Assembly: GCF_002288925.2 (NCBI RefSeq)
Contig: NW_022098050.1
Location: 10,183,239-10,247,238 of the forward strand
Direction: 5' to 3'
Length of the DNA: 64,000 nt
Origin: Delphinapterus leucas
Taxonomy: Eukaryota > Chordata > Mammalia > Artiodactyla > Monodontidae
The translations under genes and the position numbers were made by a program. The notes beneath the pieces are model-generated. The model was not told the origin of the DNA. It did not search any database and was given only the letters and a program-made list of their open reading frames with translations. This document shows, piece after piece, positions 1 to 10,893 of this stretch; position 1 is the stretch's first letter; every line of letters begins with the position of its first letter.

Positions 1-906
1 GATTGTATCACTATAAACTTCCCTCTTAGAAATGCTTTTGCTACATCCCATAGGTTTTGGGTCACTGTGTTTTCATTAGCATTTGTTTCTAGGTATTTTT
101 TGATATCCTCTTTGATTTCTTCAGTGATCTCTTGCTTATTTAGTAGTGTCTCGTTTAGCCTCCATGTGTTTGTGTTTCTTAGAGTTTTTTTCCTGTAACT
201 GATATCTAGTCTCATAGTGCTGTTGTCAAAAAAGATACTTGATATGATTTTAATTTTCTTAAGTTTACCGAGGCTTGATTTGTGACCCAAGATATGATCT
301 ATCTCAGAGAATGTTCCATAAGCACTTGAGAAGAAAGCGTATTCTGTTGTTTTTGAATGGAATGTCCTATAAATATCAATTAAGTCTATCTGGTCTAATG
401 TGTCTTTTAAAACTTGTGTTTCCTTATTTATTTTCATTTTGGATGATCTGTCCATTGCTGAAAGTGGGGTGTTAAAGTCCCCTACTATGATTGTGTTACT
501 GTCGATTTCCCCTTTTATGGCTGTTAGCATTTGCCTTATTTATTGAGGTGCTCCTATGTTGGGTGCATAAATATTTACAATTGTTATATCTTCTTCTTAG
601 ATTGATCTCCTGATCATTATGTGGTGTCCTTCTTTGTCTCTTGTAATAGTCATTATTTTAAAGTCTATTTTGTCTGATATGAGAATTGCTGCTCCAGCTT
701 TCTTTTGATTCCCATTTGCATGGAATATCGTTTTCCATCCCCCACTTTCAGTCTGTATGTGTCCCTAGGTCTGAAGTCATCTCTTGTAGACAGCATATAT
801 ACAGGTCTTGTTTTTGTATCCATTCAGCCAGTCTGTGTCTTTTGGTTGGAGCATTTAATCCATTTATATTTAAGGAAATTATCATTATGTATGTTCCTAT
901 TACCAT
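1..906 (-). pseudogene. L1 ORF2 remnant, endonuclease domain, partial
   Basis: ORF2 encodes the endonuclease and reverse transcriptase of L1. The start codon is at 906-904, followed by the recognisable beginning of the endonuclease, including SLNINGLNAPTKRHRLAEW and CLQE with the catalytic glutamate. A small indel just after that glutamate shifts the frame and stops follow. Homology continues through the endonuclease to position 1, where the element leaves the window. The codon matching the stop shared by two other L1 copies here is TAC (tyrosine) in this copy. Confidence 0.8.
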
Positions 907-964
907 TTTCTTAATTGTTTTGGGGTTGTTTTTGTAGGTCTTTTCCACCTCTTGTGTTTCCTGT

Positions 965-1847
965 CTGGAGAAGCTCATTTAGCATTTTTTGTAAAGCTCA
1001 TTTGGTGGTGCTGAATTCTCTTAACTGTTGCTTGTCTAAAGGTTTTCATTTCTCTATTGAATGTGAATGAGATCCTTGCTGTGTAGAGTTTTCTTGGTTG
1101 TGGCTTTTTTCCTTTCATCACTTTAAAAATGTCCTGCCACACCTTTCTGGCTTGGAGAGTTTCTGCTGAAAGATCAGATGTTAACGTTATTGGGTTTCCC
1201 TTGTATATTATTTGTTGCTTTTCCCTTGCTGATTTTAATATTTATCTTTGTATTTAGTTTTTGATAGTTTGATTAATATGTGTCTTGGCGTGTTTCTCCT
1301 TGGGTTTATCCTGTATGGGACTCTCTGCACTTCCTGGACTTGACTATTTCCTTTCCCGTGTTAGGGAAGTTTTCAACTATAATGTCTTCAAATATTTTCT
1401 CAGTCCCTTTCTTTTTCTCTTCTTCTGGGAACCCTATAATTCAGATGTTGTGCATTTAATGTTGTCCCTGAGGTCTCTGAGACTGTCCTTAATTCTTTTC
1501 ATTCTTTTTTCTTTGTTCTGCTCTGCAGCAGTTACTTCTACTCCTTTATCTTCCAGGTCACTTATACTTTCTTCTGCCTCAGTTATTCTGCTATTGAGTC
1601 CTTCTAGGGTATTTTTAATTCCATTTATTTTGTTGTTCATCATTGTTTGTTTGCTCTTTAGTTCTTCTAGGTCTTTGTTAAGCATTTCTTGTATTTTCAC
1701 CATTTTATTTCCGAGATTTTGGATCATCTTTACTATTATTACTCTGAATCCTTTTTCAGGTAGACTGCCTATTTCCTCTTCATTTGTTTGGTCTGGTGGG
1801 TTTTTACCTTGCTCCTTCATCTGCTGCATATTCCTCTGTTTTCTCAT
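965..1847 (-). pseudogene. L1 ORF1 remnant (RNA-binding protein)
   Basis: ORF1 of L1 encodes the RNA-binding coiled-coil protein of the L1 particle. The frame opens at 1847 and stays open for 137 codons to 1434. It shows the Lys/Glu-rich N-terminal region and heptad-like stretch, with the segment SRITEAEESISDLEDK typical of mammalian L1 ORF1. Homology continues to about 965 only after a frameshift and stops. The start is chosen because the same Met and following Lys/Gln-rich residues head ORF1 in the copy starting at 60213. It cannot make a full protein. Confidence 0.8.
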
Positions 1848-3897
1848 TTTGTTTAACTTACTATGTTTGGGGTCTCCTTTTTGCAGGCTGCAGGTTCATA
1901 GTTCCTGTTATTTTTGGTGACTGCCTCTTGTGGGTGGGGTTGGTTCAGTGGCTTTTGTAGCCATCCTGTTGGAGGGGCTGGTGCCTGTGTTCTGGTGGGT
2001 GGGGCTGTATCTTGTCCTTTTGGTGGGCAGGGCCATGTCCAGTGCTGTGTTTTGGGGTGTCTGTGAACTTATATGAATTTAGGCAGCCTCTCTGCTAATG
2101 GGTGGGGTTGTGTTCCTGTCTTGCTAGTTGTTTGGCATGGGGCATCCAGCACTGGAGCTTTCTGGCCATATGCTGGAGCTCTGTCTTAAGGTTGAGATGA
2201 AGATCTCTGGGAGACCTCTCACCAGCTGATATGACATGGGCCCAGGAGGTTTCTGGTGGTCCAATATTCTGGACTCAGCCCTCCTATCTTGGAGGCTCAG
2301 GCCTGATACTTGGCCGTGGCACCAAGACCTTGCCAGCCACACAGTTCAGAAGAAAAGGAAGAAAGATAAAAAAACAACAAAACAAAACAAAAACAAAAAT
2401 TCGGACAGACAGAACTCTAGGATAAATGGTAAAAGCAAACTAATACAGACAAAATCACACAAAGAAGCATACACAAACATACTCACAAAAGGAGAAAAAG
2501 GAAAAATATATATATATAAAGGAAGAGAGCAACCAAACCAATAAACAAATCCACCAATGATGATAAGCTCTAAGTACTAAACTAAGATAAACATAAAACC
2601 AGAAACAAATTAGGTGCAGAAAGCAAACCCCAAGTCTACAGTTGCTCCCAAAGTCCACCACCTCAATTTTGGGAACATTCATTGTCTATTCAGGTATTCT
2701 TCAGATTCAGGGTTTATCAAGTTGATTGTGGGAATTTAATCTGCTGCTCCTGAGGCTGCACGGAGAAATTTTGCTTTCTCTTCTTTGTTCACACAGCTCC
2801 TTGGGTTCAGCTTTGGTTTGGGCCCCGCCTCTGCATGTAGGCTGCCCTCAGGAGTCTGTTCCCCACCCAGACAGGATGGGGTTAAAGCAGCAGTTGATTA
2901 GGGTTCTGTTGCTCTCTCAGGCCGGGGGCAGGGAGTGGTGCAGTAGTCATAATTGGAATGCGGGGCAAGCCTGACGTGGCAGAGGCCAGCGTGACGTTGC
3001 ACCAGCCTGAGGGGTGATGTGTGTTCTCCTGGTAAAGTTATCCCTGGATCATGGGACCCTGGCAGTGGCGTGCTGCACAGGCTCCCAGAGGGGGAGGTGT
3101 GTATATAGTGACCTGCACTTGCACACAGGATTCTTGGTGGCTGCAGCAGCAGCATTAGCATTTCATGCCTGTCTCTGGGGTCCAAGCTGATAGTCGCGGC
3201 TCACGCCTGTCTCTGGAGCTCATTTAGGCAGTGCTCTGCCTTCTGTGGGCAGACAGGGAAGGAATCCCCTCTCCTCACGCACCCCGAAACAATGGTCCCT
3301 TGCTTCTTAGGCAGGTCCAGACTTTTCTCAAGACTCCCTCCAGCTAGCTGTGGAGCACTAGCCCCCTTCAGGCTGTGTTCACGCCGCCAACCCCAGTCCT
3401 CTCCCTGGGGTCTGACCTCCAAAGCCCAAGCCTCAGCTCCCAGCCCCACCCGCCCTGGCGGGCGAGGAGACAAGCCTCTCGGGCTGGTGAGTGCTGGTTG
3501 GCACTGATCCTCTGTGTGGGAATCTCTCCGCTTTGCCCTCTGCACCCCTGTTGCTGACCTCTCCTCCATGGCTCCAAAGCTTCCCCCCCGCCCCCCCCCC
3601 CGCCCTCGTCTCCGCCAGTGAAGGGGCTTCCTAGTGTGTGGAACTTTTCCTCCTTCACAGCTCTTTCCCAGAGGTGCAAGTCCTGTCCCTATTCTTTTGT
3701 CTCTGTTTTTTCTTTTTTCTTTTGCCCTACTCAGATATGTGGGGATTTTCTTGCCTTTTGGGAAGTCTGAGGTCTTCTGCCAGTGTTCAGTAGGTGTTTT
3801 GTAGGAGTTGTTCCACATGTAGATGTATTTTTGATGTATTTATGGGGAGAAAGATGATCTCTCCATGTCTTGCTCCTCCACCATCTTGAAGGACTCC
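1848..3897 (-). promoter_or_regulatory. L1 5' UTR (internal promoter region)
   Basis: This is the non-coding leader of the L1 above, where the internal promoter of L1 elements normally lies. It is GC- and CpG-richer than its surroundings between about 3290 and 3620. A nearly pure C tract (about 3583-3604) gives long G runs on the L1 sense strand. Open frames of up to 205 codons on both strands here look like products of low stop-codon density, not genes: they have no homolog I recognise and are not preserved in the other leader copy. Confidence 0.75.
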
Positions 3898-3966
3898 CCC
3901 ATCCTAATATTTTATTCTCAATGGAAAACCATGACCTGGGTCCTTGAAATGATAGGAAGAAATCAT

Positions 3967-3969
<3 letters not shown>

Positions 3970-4005
<36 letters not shown>
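3970..4005. repeat. (TA)n microsatellite
   Basis: About 17 TA units directly abut the T-run of the SINE that follows. The tract lies between the SINE's left target duplication (near 3964) and its tail, so it most likely grew from the SINE tail. Confidence 0.9.
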
Positions 4006-4013
<8 letters not shown>

Positions 4014-4210
4014 TTTTTGCAGTACACGGGCCTCTCACTGTTGTGGCCTCTTCCGTTACGGAGCACAGGCTCCGGACGCGCAGGCTCAGTGGCCATGGCT
4101 CACAGACCCAGCCGCTCCGCGGCATGTGGGATCTTCCCGGACCGGGGCACGAACCCGTGTCCCCTGCATCGGCAGGCAGACTCTCAACCCCCGCGCCACC
4201 AGGGAAGCCC
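4005..4210 (-). mobile_element. CHR-type tRNA-derived SINE
   Basis: On the minus strand it begins gggcttccctggtggcgc, contains a tRNA-like B box, and ends with gtacygc plus poly(A), seen here as a T run. It is a non-autonomous SINE moved by L1 enzymes. Imperfect target duplications cattgtgtata (about 3964) and cattgagtata (4211) flank it, with the TA microsatellite included. Confidence 0.9.
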
Positions 4211-4439
4211 CATTGAGTATATTTTTAAGTAATTGAACTTGAGCAATCCACTTAGAATCAGAGAAATAGTCTTTATTGGCATTATTTGTGATGAGGAGAT
4301 ATTGCTATCTCAGCTCTCATTTCAAATTCTCATGTGAGCCACTACCCCAGACAGTCAGCTTACTTCAGTTTGGAAAAGCAGGCCTGAAAAGATACATGTT
4401 CAGTGACTTCAGTCAGGTTGTCTTCACAATCTTCACTGT

Positions 4440-4530
4440 AAGGGAGAGATTGTTATCCCTAATTTATAGATGATAAAACTGAGGCTTAAAAAGGTTAAGA
4501 AACTTTCCTAAGAAGACATTTGGACAGGCT
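4440..4530 (-). repeat. MIR SINE fragment
   Basis: The stretch around 'gatgataaaactgaggctt' followed by 'ggttaagaaactttccta' matches the MIR core in reverse. It is ancient and diverged. The flanks 4211-4440 and 4530-4690 show nothing I can name. Confidence 0.65.
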
Positions 4531-4689
4531 GACTAAGAGTCAGCAGTAGTTTTTAAGAAAAATTCAGATTGAACTGCTCTCAATTAAGTTTTCTAAAAAA
4601 CTGACCTTAGCAAAGCAGGCAAATTTTCTCTTTCATGTTTTCAGACTTCCCTTTCTCTGTCCCTGTTGTAATTTTAAAGCATTACCCCA

Positions 4690-5163
4690 ATGTTCTGTGA
4701 CATTCCTACGATTGAATAGTGAAATCTATAACCCTTCCCCATGAATCTGGGCTTTGTGATTGTTTGACCAATTGAATGTTATAGAAGTGATGTTGTGCTA
4801 CTTTCTGAGCCCAGGCCTCAAGAAATTGTCAGCTTCAACTTCTTGTCCCTTGGGAAGATCATTCTTATAACCCAGCCCCCATGCTGTGAGGAAGCCCAAG
4901 CCACTATATGGAATAGTCCAACATGGAGAGGAACCAATAACCAGTACCAACTTGCCAGCTATATGAGTGAGCCATCTTGGAAGTAAATGCTCAACCCAGC
5001 TGAGCTCAGCTCAAGTAAAGCCACCATATGTGGCACTACATGGAGCAAAGACAAATTGTCCCCAATGAGCCCTTCCCAAATTTCAGATTCATAAGCAAAA
5101 TAATTGATCACTGTTCTTTTAAATCTCAAAGTGGCTTGGTGTGAAGCAATAGATAACCAGAAT
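4690..5163 (+). mobile_element. MLT1-type MaLR LTR (solo)
   Basis: It has the pattern of ERVL-MaLR LTRs: 'atgctgtgaggaagcccaag' in the middle, 'atatgagtgagccatctt' later, and a terminal block ending 'gtgaagcaatagataacca', the usual MLT1 3' end. The orientation is plus and the family is ancient. I see no internal region beside it, so it reads as a solo LTR or fragment. Confidence 0.65.
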
Positions 5164-5374
5164 ATCCCCCTGCTTTTAATACTCCTCTCCCTCTCCTTCC
5201 TTTCTTGTTAATTTTACTTGCTTTCCCCCAAATCTGTCTCACAATCAACAGAAACTTTTTTGCCTTGGGGAAGGATATGTTCAATACTATCATTCTTTTT
5301 ATAAGATGATGAACAGCAAAGATTCTTATTTTGTTCATTTCTGTGTGGACTGAGTAGAAGCTCAGCAAATTTTT

Positions 5375-5725
5375 TTCTTAGTCTTTTGGGCAGCTATAAC
5401 AGAATACCATAGACTGGGTGTCTTATAAACAGTAGGAATTTATTTTTCGCAGTTCTGGAGGCTAGGGAGTCCAAGATCAAGGTACCAACAGATTCAGTGT
5501 ATGGTGAGAGCTCACTTCCTGGTTCATGGTTGTCTTATTGTTGTGTCTTCACATGGCAGAAAGGACAAGGGAGCTCTGTGGTCTCTCTTATAAGGGCACA
5601 AATCCCATTCATGAGAGCTCCAACCTCATGACCTAATCACCTCCCAAAGGCCCCACCTCCAAATACCATCACTTTGGGGGTTAGGATTTAACATATGAAT
5701 TTTGGGAGGACACAATCTATAGCAA
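5375..5725 (-). mobile_element. MaLR LTR (MLT1/MST group)
   Basis: In reverse complement this carries hallmark blocks of MaLR LTRs: 'attcatatgttaaatcctaa', 'ggtatttggaggtggggcct', 'tcatgaatgggatttgtgcc', and a 3' block ending in '...cccagtctatggtattctgttatagc'. Orientation is minus. The exact subfamily needs a repeat-library search. Confidence 0.7.
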
Positions 5726-5814
5726 ATTTATTTAACTGGATTGATTGATAGCAGTCATTTTAACCAGTTTTCCATTATTTTTATTAAAAGGTGTTTGAAC
5801 TACTTCTCATAGCT

Positions 5815-5925
5815 ACTCAATCATATGTTCCGGAGTGGGGCTTGGGAAGCTACATTTTTAATAAGCTTCCCAGCTAATTTCTACACATATCAAAGTTTGA
5901 AAACTTTGCCACAGTGGTCATTTAA
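5815..5925. mobile_element. MER5-like hAT-Charlie fragment
   Basis: 'ggagtggggcttgggaagct' followed by 'aataagcttcccagctaatt' resembles the centre-to-end part of the short MER5 hAT elements. The call is weak because the match is short and diverged. From 5926 to 6637 I see no recognisable feature. Confidence 0.45.
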
Positions 5926-6637
5926 AATTCCTTTGGAATGAGAATTATTGTGAGATTTAAAGAGACTCTAACTGCTATAAAGCATTTAGCATGGAGCTCG
6001 GCATATTATAAGAGCTAAACAAATTTCATTTACTACCATCATCGCCAACATCATCATTGCTATTTTTAAAGGTTATCTTTAATTTTGGAAGATACTTACT
6101 CATGTGTCTTTGGGGGCAAACAGGGGTTGTCAGTGTGCTAGTTTGCCTGTTAAAATAAGCAGTTGTTGCCTATTGTTCAGAATGTTCTGTTCCCCAGGAA
6201 TCAGATGTAGGCTAGCAGTTATCTCCAGGAGACCAGAGTAAGTTTAGGCAAAACATTCTTCAGAGTGTCTACCCACCTGATTCAGGTACACATACATATG
6301 TACAAGAGACAAGACATAAAGGTTTATCTGATATATACTCTGACAATGGTTTACTATCAATGATTTACTATCATTGACACTAGGTCTTTTCAGAAAACTC
6401 TAGATAGAGGATCTTCATATCTTTGGAAGAAGGCACCCACAAGGAAATTCTAGTAAACACTTCACCAAATTTCCCTGGTTCCCTCTGGGAATATGTGGGA
6501 CCTGATATTCCATTTCAATATAGAAGCAGATATACTAACTTATGGGCTGAAAGCCTGATTGGACAGGCTAGTCATAAATCAGCAGCACTTTTTAAGAAAA
6601 TTCAACACTCTCTACAATTTATTTTCCTTTGGATTTT

Positions 6638-7020
6638 TTTTTTTTTTTTTTTTTTTAGTACCCGGCCTCTCCTTTTTTTTGCCCTTTCCCTTTCCAGACC
6701 CTCGGGTTGTGCTGGCCCAGCAGCCACCGAATGGGCCACGTGCCCACCCCCCGNNNNNNNNNNNNNNNNNNNNNNNNNNNNNNNNNNNNNNNNNNNNNNN
6801 NNNNNNNNNNNNNNNNNNNNNNNNNNNNNNNNNNNNNNNNNNNNNNNNNNNNNGTGGCCTCTCCCGTTGCAGAGCACAGGCTCTGGACGTGCAGGCTCAG
6901 CAGCCATGGCTCACGGGCCCAGCCGCTCCGCAGCATGTGGGATCCTCCCGGACCGGGGCACGAACCCGTGTCCCCTACATCGGCAGGCAGACTCTCAACC
7001 ACTGCGCCACCAGGGAAGCC
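6638..7020 (-). mobile_element. CHR-type SINE interrupted by an assembly gap
   Basis: The right half (6854-7020) is a clean minus-strand CHR SINE ending ccaccagggaagccc. The left half starts with a T run (about 6638-6658), but 6659-6753 does not follow the SINE consensus and looks like poor consensus at a contig edge. The element is therefore real but not readable as assembled. Confidence 0.8.
6754..6853. other. Assembly gap, 100 N
   Basis: Exactly 100 N, a conventional length for a gap of unknown size. It falls inside a SINE next to a T run, a typical place for an assembly to break. Confidence 0.95.
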
Positions 7021-7214
7021 CTGGATGTGGTTTTTAAGGGCACCTGTTTGGTGGAAAGCATTCAGATTAGATTATTAAGTCTCAGTTAGGCTGAATGCTT
7101 AGAGAAGGGGATACTTTGACATTCAAATTTATTAACTTAGGGTCAACAATATCACATTTTCTTTCAATCCTTGTTGCTAAAAAATAACAACTCTCTACAG
7201 TGTTCTGCCCTAGT

Positions 7215-7425
7215 AAGAACAGTGTAGTGAATAGTTTGAATCTGTGTAAATTACTTAACCTCTCTCTGCCTCAGTTTCCTCATTTGTAAAAAAGAGGAAT
7301 CATAATGGTACCTCAAAAGATTGTTCAGGATTAAATCAGTTAATGTATGAAAATGCATAGAATACTTTTTGGCACATAGTAAGCACTATAAAGGTATTAG
7401 CTATTATTATTATTATTATTTGGAA
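7215..7425 (+). repeat. MIR SINE
   Basis: A good plus-strand MIR match: 'aattacttaacctctctctg', 'cctcagtttcctcatttgta', 'ggcacatagtaagcacta', ending in an ATT-rich run at 7402-7420. Confidence 0.8.
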
Positions 7426-7539
7426 AGAAACCACATTACTAGGCAATTTTTCTCTTAGTACAGACCTATAACTGAGATAAAAGATAAAACTAGAAGAAAT
7501 GTAGAAATCAGGCTGAGGCCAGGACACCTGACTATTCCC

Positions 7540-7645
7540 TAAGGGTGAGATCAGGATTTTTCCTGTTCACTTCGGAACTTTTAGAATCTTGCATCTTGTC
7601 TGGCACAGGATTGGTGCTCAGTAAACTTCTGTTGAATAAATGATG
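7540..7645 (+). repeat. L2 LINE 3' end
   Basis: 'tgtctggcacaggattggtg' followed by 'ctcagtaaacttctgttgaa' and 'taaatgatgg' is the usual 3' end of L2. The following stretch 7650-8885 shows no feature I recognise. Confidence 0.65.
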
Positions 7646-8889
7646 GTTCCTAAAAGATGAATACTTGTTGATCATTAAGATTTCTTCTTGTCTTTTGTCT
7701 CTCTGCTTAGAGTTTGACTGTGACAAGAGTGCTCTTTAGTTGATGATTATTGTTAGATTCTGTGTCATTGTGTATGACTATTTTTGTTGCTTATCTCTTG
7801 TTAGAGGAACCTGATGGAGAAAAAGAAGGGAAAAAGTAACATAAGTGGCCCCAGAAACCAATAAAGAAGGTGAAACAGCTGGCTGCAAACTTTATGGTCT
7901 AAAGAATTTTGACTTATCTTTGAAGTGTATTTAAACGATAAAAAGAAAAGATCTCAACTGACCAGGGTGTAATTACAGGGACTAAACCTATAAAAGACAA
8001 TAATCCCCTCCACGCTCTCTTTTCTGAGAGATATTATAGGCATGTAATGGCAACAGCCAAAAATTGTCCAGCTCAGTGTTTTGCTGTGTTTCAGAGCCCA
8101 GGCAGCAGTGCTTGATACAATCTCATCAAAGTAAATATCAAACTTGGTCACAAGATTGAATCACTGCATGTTGAAAGTCTATGTGACGTCAGTACCTAAT
8201 CAGGCAAATATGGACATTTTCTATAAGTGCATTTTTGTTAAGAGATAGTGTGTATCAAATTCAGGATACCATGGAAATGAAAAGCTATGAGTAATAAATC
8301 CCTAGAGCCTTTGATGGGAGTAGGAGTTTTCAGCCTGTTCATCTGCCATGCTGCAGATCAGGAATATATTCATTCTTCTTCATTTTCCTCATTGCGTCAC
8401 TTGGGGAGATGCTTCTGCCATGTTTATTTAGAAAGCCCCAGGCTGGAATCAAACTAAGAAAAAAAGTCACTGCTCTTTCCTAATTTACAGTGGAGCTCCC
8501 TCCTCACCCGCCCCAACACCACTTTAGTATCACCTTGATCCATATGTATAGATTGATGTTCAATGCCTTGAGATGTGGGCAGGAGAAGTGGAGATTGTTG
8601 GTAAAAATAAAGGGCTCTACCAACAGTTTTTCAAAGCAGATGGCCTTCAAAAAGCTGCACATAGACTCACATGTCCAAAAATTTGTTTTATATATTTCTT
8701 TTTAAAGCTTAAACATCTAAAAGAAAATGATAAAACAAAATTAAGACCGGAAAAAAATACACTTCCTAGTCTCTTGATTCAAGAAACCGTAAGATATGAA
8801 GTATGATTTATTCTAATGGAGTGGGTTATCAGCACAATAAAGAAATGTAGGCATGCATTAGCTTTTGCAGTGTTAAATAAAATCCCAAC

Positions 8890-9360
8890 ACTTAGTGCCT
8901 TAAAGCAATCAGTCCTTTCACTCATGATTCTGTGGGTTGGTTGGGCAGTTTTTCTGGTCCACTAATCCCTGCTGGCAGGTTGGCTAAAGGCTGGATGACC
9001 TAAGACAGTCTCACTCAGATATCTTGTCTCTCATCATTCAGCAGGCTAGCCCTGGGTCCTACACGTGGTGGTCTCAGAGTTCTAAGAGTATGAAAGCAGA
9101 AGCTGCAAGATTTCTTAAGACCTAGGTTGACAATTATACAATATCATTTCCATTGCATTCTGTGGTCAAAACAAGTCACAAGATTCAAAAAGTGGATAAA
9201 TGGACTATCTCCTGACGGTAGGAGCTGCAGACTATTGCTGTATTTGCAGTCTCCTGGATGAAGTGTACATACAATGCATGGCACCCTAATCACAATTATG
9301 CTAAGCAAACCTACTGCTAGAGACAGAGGTGTGTTGGTGGCAAGCATGCTAGAAACTGAA
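8890..9360 (-). mobile_element. Probable ancient LTR relic (MaLR/MLT1-like)
   Basis: Blocks such as 'tgattctgtgggttggttgg', 'caggctagccctgggtcc' and 'acgtggtggtctcagagttc' belong to an interspersed repeat I know from other mammalian genomes and resemble reversed MLT1-type LTRs. The subfamily is uncertain, and the assignment to LTRs rather than to another old repeat is tentative. Confidence 0.45.
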
Positions 9361-9364
9361 CTCC

Positions 9365-9535
9365 AAAGCCCAGGGTTCTAGAGAAGGTCTTGCCATGTAT
9401 TATTTCCTGACCTTAAATAAATCCACTCTACTTCTCTGGGCCTCAATTTAGTCATCTCTGAAATAAGGGGTTGGATAAGATAACCTCTAAGGTCTCTTCC
9501 AGATTTCTCAGGACTCTAAGAATCCAACACACTTC
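9365..9535 (+). repeat. MIR-family SINE
   Basis: 'cttctctgggcctcaattta' and 'ggataagataacctctaagg' match the 3' half of a MIR-type element in plus orientation. From 9540 to about 10130 there is nothing recognisable apart from AT-rich sequence. Confidence 0.6.
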
Positions 9536-10281
9536 CCAGTTTTCGAAGGCAAGATTTACTAGTTCTAAGGATCTCAAGGGGACATTGCAAAATTCTAAAC
9601 TTTTATTTTAATTTTGTGACTCTAATTTGGAAAAAAATCACATGGTATGATTACAACCATGTAAAAGTATAATTATGAAAGAAAATATTTAATAATTAAT
9701 GGCAGAATGGTAGGTTTGAGGGTTTTAAATATTATTTTAACAGATTTTTAAAATATTTGTTACTATATTATCTCTTCAATAAAAAGGAATAAATAATTTT
9801 CACGTAATATCTCTAAAAAGAAAATTGTCCCCAGATCAGCAGGATCACAATTCTTACAGCTTCCAGAAGCAACAAGTAATCACTTGCTTGTTTAGCCTTT
9901 TCCATTCTCTAGTACACAGCAGAGAGAATGGTGAGAGAAATCTTTGCCTCCTATGCCCTTCTCTCCCTGTCACATGCCCTGCCCAGACTCCCCACAAAGC
10001 ACATCACTTTTCTTGCTTAGACATGAACACTTAAACTTTGGATTGGAAATTATTTTCCCTCAAATTGATCAAACTTTCAGGAAAAGTGTTCTGAGAAATA
10101 AAGAAAGAAAGTAAAATGAAGGATTTGGCTAAGGAGTCCTCCATTTCCAATTTGAGCCATCAATCTCCTATTGACCCATTTTCTTGGATCTTTCCAGGCT
10201 TATCTTACTTGACCTCTCAGGTGAGTAAGACCTTTTTGACCACTCCCTTTTTTCTGGGTGGTTCTTTCTCCCTTAGTTTCT

Positions 10282-10893
10282 TTCTTTCTTTTCTTTTTCT
10301 TTTTTAAATGATGCCTTCATTTTATTTTTAAAATTTATTTAATTAATTTATTTTTGGCTGCATTGGGTCTTTTTTTCTTTTTACATCTTTATTGGAGTAT
10401 AATTGCTTTACAATGGTGTGTTAGTTTCTGCTTTATAACAAAGTGAATCAGTTATACATATACATATGTTCCCATATCTCTTCCCTCTTGCATCTCCCTC
10501 CCTCCCACCCTCCCTATCCCACCCCTCCAGGCGGTCACAAAGCACCGAGCTGATCTCCCTGTGCTATGCAGCTGCTTCCCACTAGCTATCTACCTTACGT
10601 CTTCATTGCTGCACGTGGGCTTTCTCTAGTTGTGGCGAGCGGGAGCTACTCTTGGTTGCAATGCGCAGGCTTCTCATCACGGTGGCTTCTCTTGTTGCAG
10701 AGTATGGACTCTAGGCACGTGGGCTTCAGTAGTTGTGGTGTGTGGGCTCAGAAGTTGTAGCTTGTGGTCTCAGTAGTTGTGGCACACAGGCTTCGTTGCT
10801 CTGCAGCATGTGGGATCCTCCTGGACCAGGGCTCAAACCCGCGTCCCCTGCATTGCAGGCAGATTCCTAACCACTGCACCACCAGGGAAGCCC
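10282..10893 (-). mobile_element. Long CHR-type SINE, split by an L1 tail
   Basis: This is a longer CHR subtype with the repeated 'agtagttgtgg' block, minus strand. A perfect 15-bp target duplication (tctcccttagtttct at 10267-10281 and 10894-10908) brackets it. The SINE body is itself interrupted between about 10373 and 10598 by an L1 3' end. Confidence 0.85.
10373..10598 (-). mobile_element. 5'-truncated L1 3' end inside the SINE
   Basis: A T-rich tail, then 'catctttattggagtataat' and the remaining L1 3' UTR as far as the 'ctagctatctac' segment, in minus orientation. The SINE text breaks at 'attgggtctt' and resumes at 'gtcttcattgctgc', leaving a short duplication of about 5 bp. It must be younger than the SINE. 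Confidence 0.85.

Larger units (their letters stand above)
1..3897 (-). mobile_element. LINE-1 (L1), 5' part, cut by the left window edge
   Basis: Read on the minus strand this is a 5' UTR of about 2 kb (3897 to 1848), ORF1, and the start of ORF2 as far as the endonuclease domain, which leaves the window at position 1. The 5' end is placed where the motif cttcaagatgg begins; the same motif opens two other L1 copies here (near 40638 and 62391). It is colinear with the copy ending near 62391 but more diverged. Both ORFs are broken, so this is a dead copy. The 3' end and its target-site duplication lie outside the window. Confidence 0.9.

Noticed and set aside
1285..1920. 211-codon open frame on the plus strand
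   Set aside because: It is antisense to L1 ORF1. Its hydrophobic Leu/Ser/Phe composition is what the reverse of a Lys/Glu-rich coiled coil gives. Similar frames appear antisense to the other ORF1 copies (for example 59638-60433).
3201..3818. 205-codon open frame on the minus strand
   Set aside because: It lies in the L1 5' UTR, and the corresponding region at 61785-62320 is broken into different frames, so it is not conserved coding sequence.
8184..8191. Perfect CRE palindrome tgacgtca
   Set aside because: A single 8-mer in unassigned sequence without a nearby transcription start is expected by chance in 64 kb at a modest rate.
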